The notes beneath the pieces are model-generated. The model did no database searches, was not told where the DNA came from, and saw only the letters and a program-made list of their open reading frames with translations. A program made the translations under genes and the position numbers. Below, piece by piece: positions 15,314-23,533 of a stretch of 64,000 nucleotides of DNA. How positions within the stretch are numbered: position 1 is the stretch's first letter; the number at the start of each line of letters is the position of its first letter. This stretch comes from JAFAHD01 sp963772515 (GTDB taxonomy: Bacteria > Vulcanimicrobiota > Vulcanimicrobiia > Eremiobacterales > Eremiobacteraceae), in the NCBI GenBank assembly GCA_963772515.1, contig CAVYXC010000005.1:62001-126000 (forward strand). Reading direction: 5' to 3'.

Positions 15314-17433
15314 AGCAGTTCTGCGATACGCTTCGCCGCGCGCGCGGCGCCGTCGGTTTCGACCGGCTTGTACGCGACCGGGCGCTTCAACTCGCTTGCG
15401 ATCGCAGCGGCGATGTCGTCGGGCGTGGCAGTCGCATAATCCATGCAGCGGCCCGCGGCGTAGCGCTCGAGCCGATGGCGGACGTGGAAGTTCTGCTCGA
15501 AGTGGTGGCGCAACGGGAAGTACAAGAACGGCCGGCGGTTCGCGGTGAGCTCCATAGTCGTCGACAAACCGCCTTGGACGACGGCGATGTCGCAGGCTGC
15601 GAGATGGCGGTACAGCTCGTGCACGTAGGCGCGCACCTCGAGCCCATCCGCTGACGGCAGGGAGGCGGGATCGATGCGCGGCCCCGCGACCGCGATCATG
15701 CGCAGGCCCGGCACGAGCCGTTTGGCCGCCGGGAACGATTCGATGACGCGGCGCAGCAGATGTCCGCCGACGCCCGATCCGCCGACCGTCACGATGCACA
15801 CCGTTTCATCCGGCTTGTAGCCGAGCTCGGCGCGCAGCGCCGCACGGTCCGCGAACGCGGCCGGATCAAAGCCGGTGACATAGCCCGAAAAATCGAAGTG
15901 CTCGCGCGTCCAATCGGCGATGAGCGGCAGATCCTCCCCGAAGCGATCGGGCACCACATCCTCGGGGTTGCCGACGAAGATCGAACGGTCGCGCAGGCGC
16001 GGATAGCGCGCGATGTGCTCGATCATCTCGGCGTTGTAATCCGAGGTCAAAAACGGCTCGCGATCGCCGCCGTCCTCCATCGGGATCCAGCCGACGAAGT
16101 CGGTCATCCACACGTAGGCGGCGCGCTTCTCTTCAGGATTCTCGTGCAGGAAGTAGTCGAGCTCCCATGCCTCGTCGCCGATCCACAGATCGTACGGTTC
16201 GTCGAGCACGATGTCGTGGAACACCATGAAATTGTTGACCAGGATCTCATCCATGCGGCGCACCGCCTGGAACGCGTGCAGATCGTGTTCTGCCGATTCG
16301 GTCTCGATGTGTTTGCTCTCGCTCGCGAGGAAGCGGCTGGCCGGGTGGATGCGTTCGCCTTCCGCCTCGAGCACGCGCGTGACCGGATCTTGCGCCAGCC
16401 AGTCGATCTCCAGATCGGGGTGCAAGCGCCGCAGCTCGCGCGCGATCGCGATGTCGCGCTGCGCGTGGCCGAGCCCGATGGGCGATGAGATATAGAGTGC
16501 GCGCCGCTGGCGAGACCGGGCTGTCGTCCAGCGTTGCTCTTTGACGGGTGCCATCGACGCGATCCTTTCCGCGAAATCCCGCAACAGCAGGTTGACCTTG
16601 ACCGGCTGGCGCCCCCACAGGACGTGGCAGCCGCCTTTGATGACGACAAGCTCGCCGCCAGTCGCTTCCGCGACCGCTTCGCCGCGCGTGGGCGATACGA
16701 GCCGGTCGCGTTCGCCGTGGATGACGAGCACCGGACATTCGATCTTGCGATAGAGCTCGGCCACTTGCGGGTCGGCAGCCGTCAGCGTCCCCAGGTATTC
16801 GGGCGCATCCACCGTCGCGAGCAGCGTTTTTGGGTCGGTCTCCAGTCCCCACCCGACCGAGTCTTCGATCTGTTTGGTCGAATGCGGCTCATCGATCGCT
16901 TGGCTGAAGAAGAATTCCAGGAAGTCCTTGTAGTTGCTCAGCCAATAGTGGCGGTTCTCTTTCGCCCAGCCTTCGTACGTGTCGCGCGGCTCGTCGAAGG
17001 AGTATCCCTCGCGCTCGGGCATCGATTCGCCATACGGCGAGACGGGCGCGAAGAACACCAGCCCGTTGGCGCGCTGCGGATGTTCGCCCGCCAGCAGCCC
17101 GGCGACCCAGGCTTCCGTGCAGATGCCGACGACCACCGCCTGCTGCGTGTCCGTCGCATCCATGACCGCGATGGCGTCGGCGACGCGCTTCCAATCCGTG
17201 TACTGTTTCGGATCCTGCGGGCGATCCGAGCGCCCGTTGCCGACCGGGTCATACGTCACGACGCGGAAGTGGCGTGCCAAGTACGGCACTTGCGCTTTCC
17301 ACGTGCGCGAGTGACTGATGGCCCACGGCGGCAACAAGAGAATCGTCTGCGGTCCATCGCCGAAGACCTCGTAAAAGATCTTGATGCCGTCGCGCTGCGC
17401 GTAGCCGTCGCGATCGGGAAGCCGGGCTCTCAT
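15310..17433 (-). CDS. Fused alpha/beta hydrolase and GT-B glycosyltransferase
   Basis: 707 aa. Residues 1 to about 290 are an alpha/beta hydrolase in which the nucleophile elbow reads VGICTEA, with Cys105 where its paralog has Ser105; Asp243 (HGERDRL) and His270 (GGCHVLWG) complete a possible triad. Residues of about 310-707 are a GT-B glycosyltransferase (ALYISSPIGLGHAQRD at the start, VTVGGSGVGGHLL in the middle, and the donor-site block AACDIAVVQGGLSTTMELTA near the end), similar to macrolide/UDP glycosyltransferases. The start overlaps the tetR stop. Such a fusion could couple ester hydrolysis to glycosyl transfer on one lipid or polyketide-like substrate, but the substrate is not visible. 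Confidence 0.85.
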   Translation of the reverse strand: MRARLPDRDGYAQRDGIKIFYEVFGDGPQTILLLPPWAISHSRTWKAQVPYLARHFRVVTYDPVGNGRSDRPQDPKQYTDWKRVADAIAVMDATDTQQAVVVGICTEAWVAGLLAGEHPQRANGLVFFAPVSPYGESMPEREGYSFDEPRDTYEGWAKENRHYWLSNYKDFLEFFFSQAIDEPHSTKQIEDSVGWGLETDPKTLLATVDAPEYLGTLTAADPQVAELYRKIECPVLVIHGERDRLVSPTRGEAVAEATGGELVVIKGGCHVLWGRQPVKVNLLLRDFAERIASMAPVKEQRWTTARSRQRRALYISSPIGLGHAQRDIAIARELRRLHPDLEIDWLAQDPVTRVLEAEGERIHPASRFLASESKHIETESAEHDLHAFQAVRRMDEILVNNFMVFHDIVLDEPYDLWIGDEAWELDYFLHENPEEKRAAYVWMTDFVGWIPMEDGGDREPFLTSDYNAEMIEHIARYPRLRDRSIFVGNPEDVVPDRFGEDLPLIADWTREHFDFSGYVTGFDPAAFADRAALRAELGYKPDETVCIVTVGGSGVGGHLLRRVIESFPAAKRLVPGLRMIAVAGPRIDPASLPSADGLEVRAYVHELYRHLAACDIAVVQGGLSTTMELTANRRPFLYFPLRHHFEQNFHVRHRLERYAAGRCMDYATATPDDIAAAIASELKRPVAYKPVETDGAARAAKRIAELL

Positions 17434-18077
17434 CGCGCCGCTGCCCCCCGCGGACGCTTGCGTTTTTCCAGCGACTCGAGCCAGCTATCGATCGCTTTGA
17501 GCAGCGCATCGTGACCCGAGCGGATGCCCGAGAGGCGCTCGAGGTGGATGCCTTCGTTGAACGTGGCGACGAGCGTGACAACCGCTTCGAGCGGGAACTG
17601 GCGGCGATCGAGGCCGTACTCGTCCATCGCCTTGTCGAGCGCTTCAGTGATCACCTTATACCACGCCCGATCGACGTTGACGACGCGCTTGCGTATCTCG
17701 GGATCGTTCCAGCCCATCGCTTGCAACTCGTACCATACTTTCGCGTAGCCGCTCGCTTCGTCTTCGTCGAGGTAACCCATCGCGGTGCGCCACTTCTCGA
17801 TGAACGGCCCGGGCGCCGCGTACATCTCGCGCTGCCGGACGATGAGCCGGTCGGTGTAGCGCTCGAGCACCTGCAGCAGCAGCTCTTGCATCGAGCCGAA
17901 GTAGTAGTGGACCAGGCCGTGGTTGAGCCCTGCCTCTTCGGCGAGCTTGCGCGTCGTGATGGCGGCGTAGCCGATGCGGACGAGCAGGCGCTCGGCCGCG
18001 TCGAGGAAGGCTTGCTCTGCATCTTCGCGCGCCGGCGTGATGCCGACGCGTTGGCGTTGTGTCGCTTTGATCGTCAT
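17430..18077 (-). CDS. TetR-family transcriptional regulator
   Basis: 215 aa. N-terminal HTH: ILxAAERLLxRxGY-type helix 1 (FLDAAERLLVRIGYAAITTRKLAEEAGLNHGLVHYYFGSMQELL). The ligand-binding domain is not diagnostic. A strong GGAGG lies 4 bp before the ATG. It sits in the middle of the operon it probably controls, between DUF2182 and the hydrolase-GT gene. The inverted repeat at 19616-19646 overlapping the operon promoter is a good candidate operator. Confidence 0.9.
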   Translation of the reverse strand: MTIKATQRQRVGITPAREDAEQAFLDAAERLLVRIGYAAITTRKLAEEAGLNHGLVHYYFGSMQELLLQVLERYTDRLIVRQREMYAAPGPFIEKWRTAMGYLDEDEASGYAKVWYELQAMGWNDPEIRKRVVNVDRAWYKVITEALDKAMDEYGLDRRQFPLEAVVTLVATFNEGIHLERLSGIRSGHDALLKAIDSWLESLEKRKRPRGAAAR

Positions 18078-18112
18078 CTCCTCCGCGCTGGTTGCGTTGC
18101 TAGTCCGGGGCG

Positions 18113-18898
18113 TTACAGTCCTGGTATCGAGTGCGGTGCCACAAGGGCGACAAGTGCGAGCATCGCCAGCGCGATGCCGACCGGCACGACAATGCGATCG
18201 CCGCCGGCTGCGCCCTTCTCCACCAGCATCACCGCGCCGAGGACGCCCATCCACGCCAGGTGCGCCACGCCGGCTGCGAACATCACGAGCATGAGCGCCC
18301 AGCAGCACCCCAGGCAGAACAGCGCGTGACCAAGACCGATCCGCGCGCCGTTGGCGGCACCGCGTTGATAGTGGCTCGCCAAATACATGCCCGGGTGGCG
18401 GCACGCGCGCAAGCAGGCGTCCTTCAACGGGGTGAGTTGGTAGACAGCCGCGACGCCTAACGTGCCGGCAAGGATGAGTTGCGAGTGCGCACCCAGCCAG
18501 CTCCACGTGTCGACCAAGCGATGCAGCTGCATGTCGCCCGCGAACGCCGCGAGCGCGAACACGGTCCACACGCCGAAATACGAGGCGAGGAACAGCGCGA
18601 GCGCTTGCGGGAACTCGGGCGCGTTGCGCGCCGCGGCGGCGTACATGCGGATGAAGCCGAGCGACGACGGCAGCATCATCGCCGCCGTCATCACTTGCCA
18701 GGCTGCGAGCACGATCAGCGCGCTGACCCAGAGCGGCCGTCCGCTTTCGTACAGCGCGTGGTGATGCAGCGCGGCAGCAGTTCCGCTGAGCTCCGCCCAG
18801 ACGCACAGCCCCCAGGCGGCGACGATCGCCGCCGCCAGGATGACCAGCGTCCGAAGGTAGGCCCGATCTGCTCCGGCGATGCGGGCTGCGATTGCCAT
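18113..18898 (-). CDS. DUF2182 integral membrane protein
   Basis: 261 aa with about six TM helices. AAWQVMTAAMMLPSSLGFIRMYA and CWALMLVMFAAGVAHLAWMGVLGAVMLVEK are the DUF2182 hallmarks (predicted metal-binding membrane protein; His, Cys and Met cluster: HALFCLGCCWALM). DUF2182 genes are often paired with DUF1326, as here (6 bp downstream of it). Role unknown, possibly metal handling. Confidence 0.85.
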   Translation of the reverse strand: MAIAARIAGADRAYLRTLVILAAAIVAAWGLCVWAELSGTAAALHHHALYESGRPLWVSALIVLAAWQVMTAAMMLPSSLGFIRMYAAAARNAPEFPQALALFLASYFGVWTVFALAAFAGDMQLHRLVDTWSWLGAHSQLILAGTLGVAAVYQLTPLKDACLRACRHPGMYLASHYQRGAANGARIGLGHALFCLGCCWALMLVMFAAGVAHLAWMGVLGAVMLVEKGAAGGDRIVVPVGIALAMLALVALVAPHSIPGL

Positions 18899-18904
18899 GA
18901 AGGC

Positions 18905-19549
18905 CTAGGCCTCCATCCGGAAGTCGCCCTGGATCGCATTGCGATCTTTGAACGTCCAGACCATGCCGTGCTCGGGGATATTGACGACATGCTCGGACGC
19001 CTTGGAGACGTACGCCGGCGCGCCTGCGATCGTGCTGAACACGCTGTCGCGCAGCGTCGTCGCGGTTCCGTATGCGCTCAGGTACGGCGCCATCGTCGCG
19101 CGGATCTTGTCGCCCACGGCGATCGTGCCTTTGCCGCCGACTAGCTTATGCTCGATCGGCAGGTCGTGGATCCCGAGATCTTCCTTGATGAGACCGTTGA
19201 GATCGGCCAGCGGACCGCCGAGCCGGCCGTGCCAGGCGTCGAGGATCGCTTGCCTCTGCTGCGGGGTCGCCTTTGAATCGACATACGTGACCCGCGTCCA
19301 GCTCTTGGGCACGAGCACGTTGCCGGGGATCTTCACGACCTGCACGTAGGTGAGCCCGGAGACATCGACTCCGTTGATCTCGCCCTCGTCGATGTGGTAG
19401 GCGTTGAACGCGTCGCACGCGCCGTCGTCGGGATCTTCTCCGATCCAGCAGCGGCACAGCGTGCGGCACGAGCACGCTTCGAGCAGCGTCCCGGTCAGCA
19501 CGTAGGTCTTTGCCGCCTTCTGGCCTTGGGTCTGGGTCTGCGTCGCCAT
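18905..19549 (-). CDS. DUF1326 protein
   Basis: 214 aa. Cys-rich N-terminal motif LEACSCRTLCRCWIGEDPDDGAC is the DUF1326 signature; the rest is the typical beta-rich domain. First gene of the TetR operon, with a strong RBS (GGAGGG, 7 bp before ATG). The 5' leader contains a short tandem repeat (GGGAAC units at 19571-19591). Known only as a DUF2182 partner; the Cys cluster suggests metal binding. Confidence 0.85.
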   Translation of the reverse strand: MATQTQTQGQKAAKTYVLTGTLLEACSCRTLCRCWIGEDPDDGACDAFNAYHIDEGEINGVDVSGLTYVQVVKIPGNVLVPKSWTRVTYVDSKATPQQRQAILDAWHGRLGGPLADLNGLIKEDLGIHDLPIEHKLVGGKGTIAVGDKIRATMAPYLSAYGTATTLRDSVFSTIAGAPAYVSKASEHVVNIPEHGMVWTFKDRNAIQGDFRMEA

Positions 19550-19615
19550 GACTTGCCCTCCTTCGGGTCAGGGAACAGGGAACAGGGAACCAGAGGGCGG
19601 TGGGACCCTATGTGG

Positions 19616-19646
19616 TTTAGTCACACGCCTTGGTCACTTGACTAAA
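19616..19646. promoter_or_regulatory. Inverted repeat, candidate TetR operator
   Basis: TTTAGTCA (19616-19623) and TGACTAAA (19639-19646) are perfect 8-bp inverted arms with a 15-bp spacer. The right arm overlaps the -10 box of the operon promoter. The placement fits repression by the TetR encoded two genes downstream. That link is inferred. Confidence 0.6.
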
Positions 19647-19672
19647 TACCATATCGACCAGGTGGTTGTCAA
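19643..19672 (-). promoter_or_regulatory. Sigma-70-type promoter of the DUF1326 operon
   Basis: On the minus strand, -35 TTGACA (19667-19672), an 18-bp spacer and -10 TATTTA (19643-19648). Transcription would start about 85 bp before the DUF1326 ATG. The match to consensus is unusually good for this GC-rich window. Confidence 0.75.
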
Positions 19673-19732
19673 GAGTCCAAGACCATTCCGAATGCGGTAG
19701 AGATTCCGCCAGACGGAGGGTGTGACGCTGTG

Positions 19733-20758
19733 CTAGGGGCGCCGCGCGGTGAGCCGCACGATCACTTCTTCAAGCGCCTGATCGGCCTGCCGGCGCCCGG
19801 TGAGCGAGCGTTCGAGCGCCGCCATCGTGACGTCGACGCGCTCCTTGAGCTCCTTCTTGCTCAGATCTCGCCCGACGCCCAACAGCTTGTTGACGCGCCA
19901 CGCGTTCTGGCCGGTCGCGGCGGCATATTCATTGCCGCGCGCGCCGTTGCGCAGCTCCCATATGATCTGCTGCTCTGCCGCCAGCCAGATGAGCGGTCCA
20001 ATAGCGTCGGCGGGCTCGCCCACCAGCTCCTTGGCGAGAGTTAGCGCGAGCTCGGCTTTGCCGTCGTTGATCGCGCCGGCGAGATCCCAGAACTTGACGT
20101 CCGAGCTCGGCAGCGCGTATTCGCGCACGTCCGCTTCTTTGATCTCTTTTTTCAGCAGTGAAAGCAGCTCGAGCGCGTTCTTGATCTCGCTGACGTTCTC
20201 GATCGATGCGAGCGCGAGGGCGGCCCCACGGTCGATCTTGACGCCTAATCGCGCCGCATATGTCTCGATGTAGCGCTCGCAGCCCGCAGCGTTGAGCGTC
20301 ACGTCGACGATGAGCGAGTCCGCCGCCGCTTTGGCGAACGCCGCCGCCTCGTCCGCGGGCTTGCGGCCCTGGGGCCGGGCTGGTTTGCCCGAATGGTCGA
20401 CGATCAGCAGCGCGTGTTCGGCCACGTGTTCCGCCGCCGCGACGATCTCGTCGCGCTGCTCTTTCTTGAGGTCGATCGTGGCGCGCACGACCACGACGCG
20501 CCGCCCGGCGAGAAACGGCAGCGCGGCGGTCTTCTCTTCGATGGCGCCGAAGTCGTCGGTTGCGCGCGCGTCGATCACATCGACGTTGAGCGGACGCAGC
20601 GATTCGTCGGGCAGGGCGGCTGCGAGCACGCGCGCGAGCACGTCGTCGGCGAGCACCGGCTCTTTGCCGGCGATGACCACCACCCGCGGCGGCTCTACGA
20701 CAGGGCCTTTGACGAACTGCAGATAGCCGATCTTGCCGGCCGTCTTCTTAGCCGGCAC
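19733..20758 (-). CDS. holA: DNA polymerase III delta subunit
   Basis: Clamp-loader delta subunit that opens the sliding clamp. 341 aa: N-terminal AAA+-like fold without a Walker motif (PPRVVVIAGKEPVLADDVLARVL), FLAGRRVVVVRAT, and the C-terminal collar region (DLSKKELKERVDVTMAALERSLTGRRQADQALEEVIVRL), which is typical. It starts 2 bp after mtnA and is the last gene of a three-gene minus-strand set. Confidence 0.88.
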   Translation of the reverse strand: MPAKKTAGKIGYLQFVKGPVVEPPRVVVIAGKEPVLADDVLARVLAAALPDESLRPLNVDVIDARATDDFGAIEEKTAALPFLAGRRVVVVRATIDLKKEQRDEIVAAAEHVAEHALLIVDHSGKPARPQGRKPADEAAAFAKAAADSLIVDVTLNAAGCERYIETYAARLGVKIDRGAALALASIENVSEIKNALELLSLLKKEIKEADVREYALPSSDVKFWDLAGAINDGKAELALTLAKELVGEPADAIGPLIWLAAEQQIIWELRNGARGNEYAAATGQNAWRVNKLLGVGRDLSKKELKERVDVTMAALERSLTGRRQADQALEEVIVRLTARRP

Positions 20759-20760
20759 GC

Positions 20761-21879
20761 CTATGTGCTCAATGGAGCGGTCGAATGCATTCGACTGGCC
20801 ACTGCGCTCGCCCCGGCCGCGAGCAACGACTGAATCGCGGGCCCGAACGGCGGCTCCAACACACCTGACTCGGTGACGAACGCGGTGATAAGGCGCGCAG
20901 GCGTGACGTCGAACGCCGGGTTGGCGACCGGGGTATCGGGCGGCGCGACCGCCTGTCCGCGAACCGTGCGCACTTCAGCCGGATCTCGCTCTTCGATGAC
21001 GATGTCGGCTCCGGAGGGCGTGTCCGGATCAAACGTCGATCGCGGCGCCGCGACGTAGAACGGGATGCCATGCTCGCGCGCGAGCACGGCCAGCATATAG
21101 GTGCCGATCTTGTTGGCGGTGTCTCCGTTGGCTGCGATGCGATCGGCCCCGACGACGACGGCACCGATCTCCCCGCGCTGCATGAAGTGGCCCGCCATGC
21201 CGTCGACGATCAGCGTGAAGGGGATGGCGTCCTGCAAGAGCTCGTACGCGGTGAGCCGCGCGCCCTGCAGCTGCGGCCTGGTCTCGTCCACGAAGGCGCC
21301 GCGCAGCTTGCCGGCGCGCCAAGCGGACCGGATCACACCGAGCGCCGTGCCGTACCCGCCGGTCGCGAAATCGCCGGTGTTGCAGTGCGTGAGGACGGTG
21401 ACGCCGTCGGGCAGCAGCGCCGCTCCGGCGTCGCCGATCCGGTGGCACGCGTCGACGTCTTGCGCGTGCAATCGCCGCGCCTCGTCCTGCAGCAGCACCG
21501 CGACCGCCTCGGGCGACGTGCCGCCATTGGTGCGCCGCTTCGCGTCGTTAAGCAATTCGTGCACGGCCCACGACAGGTTCGCGGCGGTCGGGCGGGCCGA
21601 TTCGAGCGCCTGCGCTGCGTCGGACAGCATCGCGAGAAAATGGTCAGGACTGTCGGCCTTCGCGGCCGCAGTGAGCGCGGCGATCGCCATGCCGTAGGCG
21701 CCCGCGATGCCGATCGCGGGTGCGCCTCGCACGCGCATCTCGCGGATCGCTTCGGCCACCCCGGCCGGCGTCGTCAGCGAGACGACGTCGACGGTATCGG
21801 GCAGTTTCGTCTGATCGATGATGCGCAGCACGCCGGGCTCATAGGCGATGTGCGCCGGCCGCGTGCCGGTCGGCGTCAT
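20761..21879 (-). CDS. mtnA: S-methyl-5-thioribose-1-phosphate isomerase
   Basis: Methionine-salvage aldose-ketose isomerase, eIF2B-alpha fold. 372 aa: MRVRGAPAIGIAGAYG, catalytic Cys in LTHCNTGDFATGGYGTALGV, and catalytic Asp in VVGADRIAANGDTANKIGTY. It overlaps the aminotransferase stop by 4 bp. The extreme C-terminus (SRMHSTAPLST) is encoded by a palindromic repeat. No other methionine-salvage gene is nearby. Confidence 0.94.
   Translation of the reverse strand: MTPTGTRPAHIAYEPGVLRIIDQTKLPDTVDVVSLTTPAGVAEAIREMRVRGAPAIGIAGAYGMAIAALTAAAKADSPDHFLAMLSDAAQALESARPTAANLSWAVHELLNDAKRRTNGGTSPEAVAVLLQDEARRLHAQDVDACHRIGDAGAALLPDGVTVLTHCNTGDFATGGYGTALGVIRSAWRAGKLRGAFVDETRPQLQGARLTAYELLQDAIPFTLIVDGMAGHFMQRGEIGAVVVGADRIAANGDTANKIGTYMLAVLAREHGIPFYVAAPRSTFDPDTPSGADIVIEERDPAEVRTVRGQAVAPPDTPVANPAFDVTPARLITAFVTESGVLEPPFGPAIQSLLAAGASAVASRMHSTAPLST
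20779..20796. repeat. Palindromic element at the mtnA 3' end
   Basis: Copy of GGTCGAATNNATTCGACC (centre GC, last base changed) providing the last codons of mtnA. On the minus strand the flank CGCTCC resembles the CGCTAC that follows the purL copy. It lies 2-3 codons before the stop and so extends the protein tail. Confidence 0.7.
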
Positions 21880-23186
21880 GCGCGCGCGAACTCGCGGCCG
21901 GCGATCGCAAATGCCTCATCGAGCACGCGCGCGGCCTCGTCCGCCTGCTCGCGCGTGATGATCAACGGGGGTTGGATACGCAGCGTGCTGGCGTACAGTC
22001 CGCCGCGGCCGATCAACAGCCCCTTGTCCTTGCACACGTCGAGCACGCGCTCGGCGGCGGGGCCCGCCGGCTCTTTGGTCTTGCGGTTGCGCACGAGCTC
22101 GACGCCGATCATCAGGCCGCGGCCGCGCACCTCACCGATGATCGGATGCTTGTCGGCCAGCGCCCGCAGCCGCGCCATGAGATGTTCGCCGACCACGGCA
22201 GCGTTCTCGGTCAAATCCTCGCTCTCGATCACGTCGAGGGTCGCGGCAGCAGCGCGCGAGGACAGCGGATTGCCGCCGAACGTGTTGATGTGCGGCCCTT
22301 TGTAGGCGTCTGCGATCTCGCGTCGCGCGACGACGACCGAGATCGGCAGCCCATTGCCCAGGCCCTTGGCCGAGGTCACGATGTCCGGCGTCACGCCCCA
22401 GTCGCTGATCCCAAACAAGTTGTGCCCGAGCCGGCCCCACGCCGTCTGCACCTCGTCGGCTACGAACAAAATGCCGTGGCGATCGAGGATCTCTTTGACG
22501 ACGCCGTAGTACTCAGGTGGCGGCGTGATGATGCCGCCGACGCCTTGGATCGTCTCGGCGAAGAACGCGGCGACGCGTCCTGAGGTCTCGGTCTGGATGA
22601 CGTCCTCGACCGCTTTGGCGCAGGCGATCTCGCACGACGGGTAGGTCAAGTTCAAAGGACAGCGATAGCAATACGCGTTGGGCGCGAACGCGACTTTGGA
22701 CGGCTCCGCGCCGAAGTTGCGCCACGCCGACAACCCGGTGATGCCGACCGTCCAGGCCGAGCGGCCGTGATACGCGTGCGCCAGCGCGATGAACTCCGAG
22801 CTTTTGGTGAAGTGCCTGGCCAGCACCGCGGCGAGCTCGTTCGCCTCGGTCCCGGAGTTGCCGATGAACACCTTGTCCAAGCCGGGCGGCGAGGCGTTGG
22901 ACAGCTTCTCGGCGAGGTCGAGCATCGGCTCGTTGAGGTACAGCGTCGAGGTGTGGACGATCTTGTCGACCTGATCGTGCACCGCCGCGGCGATCTTGGG
23001 ATGGTTATGTCCGGCGACGAGCACCGCGATGCCGGCGAAGAAGTCCAGATAGCGCCGCCCGTCCTCGTCGGTGACGTAGGCGCCGTCGCCCGAGACCAGC
23101 GTGAGCGGCTCGGGATAGTAGGTCTTGGCGCAGTCCATAAGGTACGCGGCCTTGCGCGCCGCGCTCGGGCTCGCCACTTTTGCCAT
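21876..23186 (-). CDS. Class III PLP-dependent aminotransferase
   Basis: 436 aa, fold type I: GNSGTEANELAAVLAR, YHGRSAWT, FVADEVQTAWGR (Asp of the PLP pyridine) and TSAKGLGNGLPISVVV with the PLP Lys. A Cys-rich patch AYCYRCPLNLTYPSCEIAC in the middle is found in AGXT2-like alanine-glyoxylate and related omega-aminotransferases. I chose ATG 23186 (MAKVASPSAARK); the frame is open further upstream but that part looks non-homologous. Substrate uncertain. Confidence 0.9.
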   Translation of the reverse strand: MAKVASPSAARKAAYLMDCAKTYYPEPLTLVSGDGAYVTDEDGRRYLDFFAGIAVLVAGHNHPKIAAAVHDQVDKIVHTSTLYLNEPMLDLAEKLSNASPPGLDKVFIGNSGTEANELAAVLARHFTKSSEFIALAHAYHGRSAWTVGITGLSAWRNFGAEPSKVAFAPNAYCYRCPLNLTYPSCEIACAKAVEDVIQTETSGRVAAFFAETIQGVGGIITPPPEYYGVVKEILDRHGILFVADEVQTAWGRLGHNLFGISDWGVTPDIVTSAKGLGNGLPISVVVARREIADAYKGPHINTFGGNPLSSRAAAATLDVIESEDLTENAAVVGEHLMARLRALADKHPIIGEVRGRGLMIGVELVRNRKTKEPAGPAAERVLDVCKDKGLLIGRGGLYASTLRIQPPLIITREQADEAARVLDEAFAIAGREFARA

Positions 23187-23226
23187 GATGGTCGGGCGGG
23201 TTCTGCGCGCACGCCGGGTTGTCCCG

Positions 23227-23280
23227 GCGCCTTTCGAGAGGCGCTCTAAGTCGCGCAATCCGAACGGATGAGCCGTTCGG
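23227..23280. other. Two hairpins in the aminotransferase-kdp divergent spacer
   Basis: Stem GCGCCT/AGGCGC (23227-23244, 6-nt loop) and stem CCGAACGG/CCGTTCGG (23260-23280, 5-nt loop). There is no T-run, so they are not ordinary terminators. The spacer 23187-23345 must hold both promoters. TATGCT at 23303 could be a -10 for kdp, but I see no -35. Confidence 0.45.
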
Positions 23281-23345
23281 AGGATGGCTGGCGCTCATGC
23301 CCTATGCTAGGATGCACGTGGACTGCTTCCGGGGGCCTCCAAAAC

Positions 23346-23432
23346 ATGCTGCTTGATCTCATCCTCATCGTTTGCACGATCGCGATCTTCTACGCGTTCG
23401 ACCGGTACACGGTCGGCCTGGAGCACCTCTAA
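23346..23432 (+). CDS. 28-residue membrane peptide at the head of the kdp operon
   Basis: MLLDLILIVCTIAIFYAFDR followed by YTVGLEHL: one TM helix and a short polar tail. It starts about 160 bp from the divergent aminotransferase, and its TAA is one base before the kdpF ATG. Small TM frames are sometimes found before kdpF in other genomes, but I cannot name a family. A coding role is inferred from position, hydrophobicity and the tight packing. Confidence 0.55.
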   Translation: MLLDLILIVCTIAIFYAFDRYTVGLEHL

Positions 23433-23433
23433 G

Positions 23434-23520
23434 ATGATCGACCAGGTCATCGGCCTCGTGCTCTCACTGCTCGGCTTGTGGTATCTCGGGTACGCGATGC
23501 TGCGGCCGGAAAGATTCTGA
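23434..23520 (+). CDS. kdpF: KdpF subunit
   Basis: 28 aa: a single TM helix with the pattern VIGLVLSLLGLWYLGYAMLRPERF, matching KdpF (LxxYLxYALxxxExF type). KdpF stabilises the KdpFABC potassium pump in the inner membrane. It is followed 13 bp later by kdpA. Confidence 0.85.
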   Translation: MIDQVIGLVLSLLGLWYLGYAMLRPERF

Positions 23521-23533
23521 CGGACACGCCTCT

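Noticed and set aside
23303..23308. Firm kdp promoter call at TATGCT
   Set aside because: No acceptable -35 at 16-18 bp; left as a possibility only.
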